5,225 nt of DNA from JBHHYU01 sp046757725. GTDB lineage: Bacteria > Desulfobacterota > Binatia > UBA9968. This document shows, piece after piece, positions 1-4,394 of the stretch (the stretch's first letter is position 1; each line of letters opens with the position of its first letter). Where the stretch lies: positions 1 to 5,225 of the forward strand of contig JBHHYU010000157.1 of assembly GCA_046757725.1 (NCBI GenBank). The letters are read 5' to 3'. The notes under the pieces are model-generated. The model was not told where the DNA came from and searched no databases. It saw only the letters and a program-made list of their open reading frames with translations. A program made the position numbers and the translations under genes.

Positions 1-455
1 ATGCTGATGAGGTTGGCGGCGGCGTCCTTGGTTTCGCGCTTGATGGGGCGGCCGAGGCCGTCGGTGGTGGTGACGGTGACAACATCGTTCATCGAATCAA
101 CGGGCATCGTGGAGGTGACGACGGGCAGGGCGGAAGAATCATCGTAATCAGTTATCAGTTGTTCGTTATCGGGGCGGATGATCACCCGCAGGCGGTTCAT
201 CGTGTCGTAGGTAAAGGTTGTGGTGTTGTCGTTGGCATCGGTGGCGGAGAGGACCAAGCCGGTGGCGAACTCGTAGGCGCGGCTGACGATGAGCTGCGTC
301 CCTGCCGGCCCGCTGGTGATGGTCTCCGGGTAAGCGAACTGAGTAGCCGAAGTAAAGCTCCAGGTGCGCTCCTGGCAGCAATCGAGGTCGGCCTGGATGA
401 GGTTGCCCAGGGTGTCATAGATGAAATTGCGGGTGATGGGCCCGGTGGCGCCTTC
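1..455 (-). CDS. 5'-truncated Rhs/YD-repeat core fragment of module 4, running off the left edge
   Basis: Translated from 455 downwards, this frame is open for 151 codons to the window edge and reads as the middle of an Rhs core. It begins EGATGPITRNFIYDTLGNL and includes YD-repeat units such as FTYDTMNRLRV and the segment TTDGLGRPIKRET. An in-frame TGA at 458-456 sits just before the homology. There is no ATG until 200-198; a TTG at 257-255 is the only other usable start I see. The fragment therefore lacks its own N-terminus and is either an orphan module or a pseudogene. It begins about 10 bases after the stop of the membrane immunity gene and lies in a different frame from it. It contains no RHS-associated C-terminal motif (YERD...DPxGL), so it comes from further upstream in the core than the copies in modules 2 and 3. 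A toxin tip and immunity gene would be expected beyond position 1. Rhs identity is secure; expression is uncertain. Confidence 0.8.
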
Positions 456-468
456 TCACCAAGAGCTA
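453..468 (-). other. Junction 3: immunity stop followed by module 4 Rhs core in another frame
   Basis: The TAG of the membrane immunity gene (468-466) is followed by seven bases, then a TGA in the Rhs frame (458-456), and Rhs sequence from 455. Unlike junctions 1 and 2, the frame changes here, so readthrough could not join the two proteins. Confidence 0.65.
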
Positions 469-942
469 GTCTTTGCTCGTATCACGTAGCCTGCGATGAG
501 CTAGATTCAACACGATCAAGGCAAGAATGGGATAACCAGTGAATATCGTAGGAGCTATACCCACGTTTGCCGTAGGGAAAGCAGTTACAATACTAGTTCC
601 AAGAGCCCCGCCGTTTATAAGGAGGAGTGTCAGCTCATAAATTATCATTGACACGAATAGTGTGTTGTTCACACGGACAGCGTGAGCTCGCAGCCGGAGT
701 AGCAAAAAGCCCGCAAAAAACAGGACTGCAAGGAAGATGAAATTGATAGACGTCATCAGGAAAAAAGCCTCTGTAACGTACGGAGCCGAAGGGTCGCCGA
801 AGCGAGGATACCGACCTAAAGAAACGAGGCTGAATGTAACGAAGCCGAGCTGGTAGAAGCCGGCACACGCGAAGAACAAGTTGAGGACACCGAAGAGCTT
901 TAGAAGAGCCTTGGGCCACCGTAACTGTCGGTGAATTGTCAT
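466..942 (-). CDS. Putative immunity protein of module 3: four-helix integral membrane protein
   Basis: A 158-residue protein of no family I recognise, with about four hydrophobic segments near residues 13-42, 59-83, 94-119 and 130-148. A basic N-terminus (MTIHRQLRWPK) and a basic end to the last helix (AHRRLR) suggest both termini are cytoplasmic. I chose the ATG at 942-940 because it overlaps the toxin stop as ATGA (942-939), the usual mark of translational coupling. The frame also has a GTG at 981, but the 13 extra residues it adds lie wholly inside the toxin coding sequence and look unlike a protein start. No Shine-Dalgarno precedes the ATG, which fits reinitiation after the toxin is translated. 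Position directly behind an Rhs toxin tip is the evidence for an immunity role. A membrane immunity protein usually implies a toxin acting on or crossing the inner membrane. Its TAG stop (468-466) is followed almost at once by the next Rhs core fragment. Confidence 0.8.
   Translation of the reverse strand: MTIHRQLRWPKALLKLFGVLNLFFACAGFYQLGFVTFSLVSLGRYPRFGDPSAPYVTEAFFLMTSINFIFLAVLFFAGFLLLRLRAHAVRVNNTLFVSMIIYELTLLLINGGALGTSIVTAFPTANVGIAPTIFTGYPILALIVLNLAHRRLRDTSKD
939..942 (-). other. ATGA stop-start overlap coupling toxin 3 and its immunity gene
   Basis: The ATG of the membrane protein (942-940) overlaps the TGA of the cysteine-rich Rhs tip (941-939). There is no Shine-Dalgarno nearby, so translation of the second gene probably depends on ribosomes finishing the first. 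This decides the immunity start at 942 over the GTG at 981. Confidence 0.75.
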
Positions 943-1673
943 TGAGGGCCTATTGGGTCGCAATTGGGGAGCGGATCGCACTCTTGCGATAAACAGCTGT
1001 CTCGGTCATCTAGGGATTCCCCAACGCATGCCTCCTTGTCAAACTGCATTACCCCACTTCCCCCTGCATAGCGACTGAATAGTCCTGCAACTGCTCCAAT
1101 GGCCATATTGCCGACCTCAACCCCGGCGGCTTTGACCCCGCATTTTCCTAGATCGGCGTAATACCGTGCCTGACAGTTGGCTGTACAAGAATTGCAAGGA
1201 TTGAGCAGGGATAGGGGAAAGCCTCGAAAGTCGGGGCCGGGACTGCCGCCGCCGCCCCGTTCAAACCCGAACCCTCCGATGGGATTGAGATCGATATAGT
1301 AGCGGCATTCTTCAACTATAGTAGCCTCGCGTGACTCATCTACACCTACCGTACCCAAATATCTCTCACACCCCAGAAAATAGATAAATAAGCCCAAAGG
1401 ATCTATTAGGTTGGTGGGGTTATTGATTACGTAGGAATAGCGGTTCAGAGATTGGGGATTAAAAATCGTTCCGGCAAGCGGGTCGGGGGTCAGGAACCGA
1501 CCCAGGCGGGAGGAGTGGTAGCGGAAGATGGCGTAGTCCAGGCCAGACTCCGCATCGCGTTCATAGCTAGTGAACTGCCACTTGGTCGTATTGCTGACCG
1601 AGTACCAAGACTCGCCGAACGGATAGTGGCCCTGTTGGCCGAGGACGGTGCCCGCGCAGTTAGTCGTAACCAC
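939..1673 (-). CDS. Orphan Rhs C-terminal module 3: short core plus cysteine-rich toxin domain of unknown type
   Basis: Residues 1-95 are the RHS-associated core tail: YPFGESWY, YERDAESGLDYA, SSRLGRF, TPDPLAG, NPQSLNRYSY, ending in the PxxxxDPxGL boundary motif (PTNLIDPLGL). This motif marks the autocleavage and toxin junction in Rhs proteins. The YD repeats and the YHHRDHL segment seen in module 2 are missing, so this piece cannot build the Rhs shell alone. Residues 96-244 are the variable tip. It matches nothing I recognise. It has ten cysteines (including CNSCTANC), a glycine-rich stretch (GFGFERGGGGSPG) and a glycine/alanine-rich hydrophobic stretch (AIGAVAGLF) that might enter a membrane. 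The GTG start at 1673 directly follows two tandem in-frame stops (TAG TAG, 1679-1674), has no evident Shine-Dalgarno, and coincides with the start of core homology. It is therefore a truncation point more than a natural start. The stop overlaps the next gene by four bases. Confidence 0.85.
   Translation of the reverse strand: MVTTNCAGTVLGQQGHYPFGESWYSVSNTTKWQFTSYERDAESGLDYAIFRYHSSRLGRFLTPDPLAGTIFNPQSLNRYSYVINNPTNLIDPLGLFIYFLGCERYLGTVGVDESREATIVEECRYYIDLNPIGGFGFERGGGGSPGPDFRGFPLSLLNPCNSCTANCQARYYADLGKCGVKAAGVEVGNMAIGAVAGLFSRYAGGSGVMQFDKEACVGESLDDRDSCLSQECDPLPNCDPIGPQ
1389..1673 (-). repeat. Rhs core direct repeat, copy 3
   Basis: This is all of the core that remains in module 3. It starts at VVTTNCAG, equivalent to about residue 170 of module 2, immediately after the tandem TAG stops of the previous immunity gene, and ends at the DPLGL boundary. 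Most identity lies in YERDAESGLDYA, SSRLGRF and DPLGL. Confidence 0.85.
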
Positions 1674-1679
1674 CTACTA
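1671..1679 (-). other. Junction 2: tandem TAG TAG followed directly by Rhs core
   Basis: Two in-frame stops (1679-1677 and 1676-1674) end the secreted immunity gene. The next codon, GTG at 1673, already belongs to the Rhs core. The join is therefore spacer-free and lies near residue 170 of the module 2 core numbering. Confidence 0.7.
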
Positions 1680-2291
1680 TTCGACGATTTCAATCCAGAC
1701 CCAGTCGGATTCAACCTCAGCCCACCAAGGCACTTCCAGTCTCTTCTTCAGTTGCTCAAACTCCTCGTCCGTCACCGAATCTCTGTAGCTTGGTTCATGA
1801 TATGTTGCTCGCAGTCGGTAGTTGCCAGGTTGGTCTAGCTCGAAGCCGAGGCGGTCAAGCGACATCGTAAAGCTGCGAGAATCGCTTGGTCGAAATAGAC
1901 TGCGTGTACTGTGAATGAACTCGTACAGGCACATGTCTCCCCGCCATCCCACACTGGAACCCAATCCCCTTTCCCTTTTCAACGCTTCTCCCCTTGCGTT
2001 TCTAACCTCAACCTCTAAGATGCTCAGTATTCCTCGATTCATGGGACGAGTTACCGGCTCTGCAGTCAAAAGGAGTGTTTGCTCTCCGGTATTGCGAATC
2101 GCAATCGTAACAAGAATAGCTTCTCCGAGCTTGTAGACCTTCTTGTCCGTCGTAACTTTGAGTTCGAGTCCCATAGCCTTCGACGTGGGGTCTCCTTGAC
2201 GAAACTCACCGATTCCAAAAGACAACTTGGGCGCGGCGAGGAATACAATCAAGGTAGAAGTGAGTATCTTGCGTCTGCAATCGGGAACCAT
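1677..2291 (-). CDS. Putative immunity protein of module 2: secreted Ig-like (BsuPI-like) protein
   Basis: A 204-residue protein with a likely signal peptide: basic MVPDCRRK, a hydrophobic stretch TSTLIVFLAA, and possible cleavage near residue 26. The rest (about 42-200) looks like a beta-sandwich. Residues 43-75 resemble the opening strands of BsuPI/Ig-like domains (LELKVTTDKKVYKLGEA, then IAIRNTGEQTLLL), and 152-164 has the LDQPGNYRLRATY pattern common near the end of such domains. BsuPI is a proteinase inhibitor of Bacillus, so a link to the protease-like toxin upstream is attractive, but the resemblance is by eye and weak. The start is well supported: AAGGAG lies five bases before the ATG. 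The gene follows the module 2 toxin after 51 bases, the longest gap in the array. Its TAG stop is followed by a second in-frame TAG and then at once by the module 3 Rhs core. The immunity role is inferred from position. Confidence 0.8.
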   Translation of the reverse strand: MVPDCRRKILTSTLIVFLAAPKLSFGIGEFRQGDPTSKAMGLELKVTTDKKVYKLGEAILVTIAIRNTGEQTLLLTAEPVTRPMNRGILSILEVEVRNARGEALKRERGLGSSVGWRGDMCLYEFIHSTRSLFRPSDSRSFTMSLDRLGFELDQPGNYRLRATYHEPSYRDSVTDEEFEQLKKRLEVPWWAEVESDWVWIEIVE

Positions 2292-2342
2292 GACTTCTCC
2301 TTGGTTAACTATTATTCCCTATGGATTATGTCAATCCCTTGC
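2292..2342 (-). promoter_or_regulatory. AT-rich toxin-immunity gap with promoter-like elements (weak)
   Basis: This 51-base gap is the only real intergenic space in the array and is visibly richer in A and T than the Rhs core. It holds a perfect TTGACA (2334-2329) and an AATAAT (2316-2311), but only 12 bases separate them, too short for a standard sigma-70 promoter. The TTGACA sits inside a small inverted repeat (GGATT, five-base loop, AATCC; 2337-2323). A separate promoter for the immunity gene is possible, but chance matches in AT-rich sequence explain this equally well. Confidence 0.2.
2297..2302 (-). promoter_or_regulatory. Shine-Dalgarno AAGGAG of the module 2 immunity gene
   Basis: AAGGAG on the minus strand lies five bases before the ATG at 2291-2289. 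It is the only strong ribosome binding site I see in front of any gene in the window. It fixes the start of the secreted immunity protein and suggests translation independent of the toxin gene. Confidence 0.7.
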
Positions 2343-3785
2343 CTACTTGCCGGGCATTGGAACTTCCGTACCACACACTTCAGCTATTGCGCCATGTGTA
2401 AGGTGCTTTTTCTGTCCCGTTTGGTGTACAAATTCGTGCATTACGAGAGTAGCTTGGGCAGAGATTGACTGATCTTGGAATTGCCATCCATAGAAAATAG
2501 GATCACCTATGTTGAAGCCCGTGAATGCGTATGTAACAGTACGCGGTGTCGGTCCAGCACCGGTTGCTACTTCGAGGAGCTTTCTTGCCAGTTCACGCGG
2601 ATCAAAGTCGTCAGAGTAGCGTTTGAACACGTCACCAATATTCTGGGGCGTGACTTCCACGGGGTTGAACTCATCGAGTAACCTATTCACATTCTCTGTA
2701 CCGACTAGAGCAGCACATTCAGGATTTTGAAGTGCTTTCTTGAGCCGCTTCTTAAGCTTTGCGAAGTGTTCTTCCGGCGTATTTCCGACCAGGCCGGCGG
2801 GGTCGAGGCCGGTGCGGATGATCCATTCATGCCGCAATTCTTCCTGAGCGAGCGGGTCCCAGTTTCCTGGCAAATCATAATATGAGTATCCCATCCAAGC
2901 CGCAGTTTGGGATTCCATGATCCACAGGCCAAGGTTGGTGCCGTTGCCATAGAACCCATGGTATTGCGCGCTGAACAACTGGTCGAACCAATCTAGCCCA
3001 AGCGGGTCGGCGCGGTTGATGGGATCGTTCCCTACGTAGGCATAGAGGTTTAGGCGCTGGGGATTGACGATGCTGCCCGCAATCGGATCGGTACTCATGA
3101 ACCGCCCCAAACGGGAAGAATAGTACCGGAAGCCAGCGTAGTCGAGTCCAGACTCTGCATCTCGTTCATAATTCGTAAAAGCCCACTTGCTAGTTTGTCC
3201 ATTCTGATACCAAGCTTCGCCAAAAGGATACTCGCCTTGCTGAGCCACCACATTGCCGCTCTCGTCGGTGATTACTCGTGCAGACAGATGGTCTCGGTGG
3301 TGGTATTTCGTTACCCCGTTTTCAATAGTGGCCAGAAGCTCTGAAGTCGTGTAGATGTACTCCTTGTTTAGGCTACCGTTGATATATTCCGCAATCACTC
3401 TGGTCCCCGAAAAGAGGTAGACAGTTGTGGTTGCACCCGCCACCTTCTTCACGCGGCTCCCACTGCCGTCATAACTGTACGTAGCGATCAAGGTCCCAGC
3501 CTGGTCCCGAACTTCAGTAACCCGGTTCTCGGCATCGAATGTGTATTGATTTACAGTGTCATTGGTCAGGTTGCCGGCGGGGTCGTAGGTGTAGCCCGGG
3601 TCGGTAATCCTGTTCGTTGATTCGTTAATCGTTAATTGGGGGGCCGGGGCCGAGCCCGCGAGGACGTTCTGGTTCTTGCGATTGCCGTACCTATCGTAGT
3701 CCCAGCCTAGTTTCCAGGTGGGGCTGGCAGTAGGTCCCGCTGTCGCAGTCTTCAGCCGCGCCCAGGCGTCGTAGGTGTAGGCCAT
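2343..3785 (-). CDS. Orphan Rhs C-terminal module 2: truncated core fused to a zincin-like HExxH metallopeptidase toxin domain
   Basis: Residues 1-264 are Rhs core. There are about five YD-repeat units (YTYDAWARL, WDYDRYGNR, YTYDPAGNL, YTFDAENRV, YSYDGSGSR), then YHHRDHLSAR, YPFGEAWY, YERDAESGLDYA, GRFMSTDP, and the boundary PINRADPLGL at 255-264. Residues 265-480 are the toxin tip. Its end carries HEFVH (450-454; bases 2438-2424) with a preceding hydrophobic strand (ATLVM) and following GxxxH, H464 and GAIAEVCG, consistent with a zinc metallopeptidase in which a later His or Glu supplies the third ligand. Zincin domains are a known class of polymorphic-toxin tips. The substrate cannot be told. 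A full Rhs protein is far longer; here the core resumes right after the TGA (3803-3801) of the preceding immunity gene, in the same frame. The ATG at 3785 has no Shine-Dalgarno, and the five codons before it (reading TRFRS) may already be Rhs. Module 2 is thus probably displaced, with translation at best coupled to the gene before it. Confidence 0.9.
   Translation of the reverse strand: MAYTYDAWARLKTATAGPTASPTWKLGWDYDRYGNRKNQNVLAGSAPAPQLTINESTNRITDPGYTYDPAGNLTNDTVNQYTFDAENRVTEVRDQAGTLIATYSYDGSGSRVKKVAGATTTVYLFSGTRVIAEYINGSLNKEYIYTTSELLATIENGVTKYHHRDHLSARVITDESGNVVAQQGEYPFGEAWYQNGQTSKWAFTNYERDAESGLDYAGFRYYSSRLGRFMSTDPIAGSIVNPQRLNLYAYVGNDPINRADPLGLDWFDQLFSAQYHGFYGNGTNLGLWIMESQTAAWMGYSYYDLPGNWDPLAQEELRHEWIIRTGLDPAGLVGNTPEEHFAKLKKRLKKALQNPECAALVGTENVNRLLDEFNPVEVTPQNIGDVFKRYSDDFDPRELARKLLEVATGAGPTPRTVTYAFTGFNIGDPIFYGWQFQDQSISAQATLVMHEFVHQTGQKKHLTHGAIAEVCGTEVPMPGK
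2994..3278 (-). repeat. Rhs core direct repeat, copy 2
   Basis: This is the last 95 codons of the module 2 core, ending at the DPLGL boundary. It aligns without gaps to 1389-1673. Copies 2 and 3 agree at 23 of 37 residues from RF to DPLGL by hand count, so they are diverged and not a recent duplication. The block 3282-3305 just upstream (YHHRDHLS) has no counterpart in copy 3. Confidence 0.85.
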
Positions 3786-3803
3786 GCTGCGAAAGCGGGT
3801 TCA
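3786..3803 (-). other. Junction 1: immunity stop abutting the module 2 Rhs core
   Basis: The TGA of the lipoprotein gene (3803-3801) is followed by five codons (TRFRS) in the same frame and then ATG GCC TAC at 3785. No terminator, spacer or ribosome binding site lies between. The YD-repeat unit begins at once, so the core was truncated here. Confidence 0.7.
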
Positions 3804-4385
3804 GAATCTTATGATCTCGTTCAATTTCCAAGTAGAATTTCTGTAGATAAACATAAAAGCAGGAAATTGCTTGCCCGAGGTGACTTCACTCGGGTCTGGG
3901 TCTCCTTCCCACTTTACGCCGACACCGCCCAGGCGACCTTCAGGAAATTCGTACGAAAGGGAAGCAGAGATTTTGAGATTGTGAGCGCTACGGAACAGGT
4001 CGCGATAAGATTTGTAACTGTCATTACCCGATTCTTCCTGTAGGCACTCCGTGTCAAATAACAGGCAGTACAATCCCTTTTTTTGGCGCATCTGGTTTCT
4101 GATGTCATCGATTGTTAATTCTATATCGGGCTCCAGGCCGATTCCATCGGAGTCGCAAAGGCGAATAAAACCTTCTGTATCGGCGTCCTTGATTATTTGA
4201 ACCAGCTTCTCTCCTGCGGCGTTTAGGTCTTCCAGGAGTTTCTTGTCTCGCTCAGAAGTTTGACCCTCCTCAGTCGTTGACTGAGGCTCGTCTTTTGTTG
4301 CCGTCCTATCTAAGCCATCACAAGCACTCAGCAAAAGAAGTGATGCCATACTACTCGTCGCTACTGCTCTAGACAGAGCTAACAT
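3801..4385 (-). CDS. Putative immunity protein of module 1: lipoprotein
   Basis: A 194-residue protein beginning with a lipoprotein signal peptide: MLALSRAV, a hydrophobic run, and a lipobox LSAC with Cys22 as the predicted lipidated residue. Asp follows the cysteine; in E. coli that residue favours retention in the inner membrane, but whether the rule holds here is unknown. A polar, charged linker (about 25-48) leads to a helical stretch (LLEDLNAAGEKLVQIIKDAD) and a beta-rich C-terminus ending TWKLNEIIRF. That layout recalls NTF2-like proteins, a weak resemblance by eye. The gene starts nine bases after the M23 toxin stop, with no clear Shine-Dalgarno, so it is probably co-transcribed and coupled. 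A periplasm-facing lipoprotein is the expected kind of immunity protein against a peptidoglycan peptidase. Its TGA stop (3803-3801) directly abuts the module 2 Rhs core. Reality of the gene is well supported; the immunity role is inferred from position and compartment. Confidence 0.82.
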   Translation of the reverse strand: MLALSRAVATSSMASLLLLSACDGLDRTATKDEPQSTTEEGQTSERDKKLLEDLNAAGEKLVQIIKDADTEGFIRLCDSDGIGLEPDIELTIDDIRNQMRQKKGLYCLLFDTECLQEESGNDSYKSYRDLFRSAHNLKISASLSYEFPEGRLGGVGVKWEGDPDPSEVTSGKQFPAFMFIYRNSTWKLNEIIRF

Positions 4386-4394
4386 AGTGATGTC

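Noticed and set aside
166..418. Two minus-strand open frames with ATG starts over the module 4 core
   Set aside because: Both are in the wrong frames. The third frame reads YD-repeat Rhs sequence without a stop from 455 to the edge.
159..542. Plus-strand open frame of 127 codons
   Set aside because: It is antisense to the clear Rhs fragment and to the end of the membrane immunity gene. Its product is low-complexity and unlike any protein I know.
943..981. GTG start at 981 for the membrane immunity protein
   Set aside because: The extra 13 residues fall inside toxin coding sequence and look unlike a protein N-terminus, while the ATG at 942 makes an ATGA overlap.
1452..1838. Plus-strand open frame of 128 codons
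   Set aside because: It lies antisense across the module 3 core and the end of the secreted immunity gene, and shows no protein-like features of its own.
2311..2334. Sigma-70 promoter made of TTGACA and AATAAT
   Set aside because: The hexamers match well but the spacer is only 12 bases. I keep the gap as a weak regulatory candidate and do not claim a promoter.
2079..2472. Overlapping plus-strand open frames
   Set aside because: They are antisense to the HExxH tip and to immunity gene 2, which have motifs, a signal peptide and a ribosome binding site.
3282..3305. YHHRDHLS as a possible HNH-type nuclease motif
   Set aside because: This segment is a conserved part of the Rhs core just upstream of the RHS-associated tail, not part of the variable tip.
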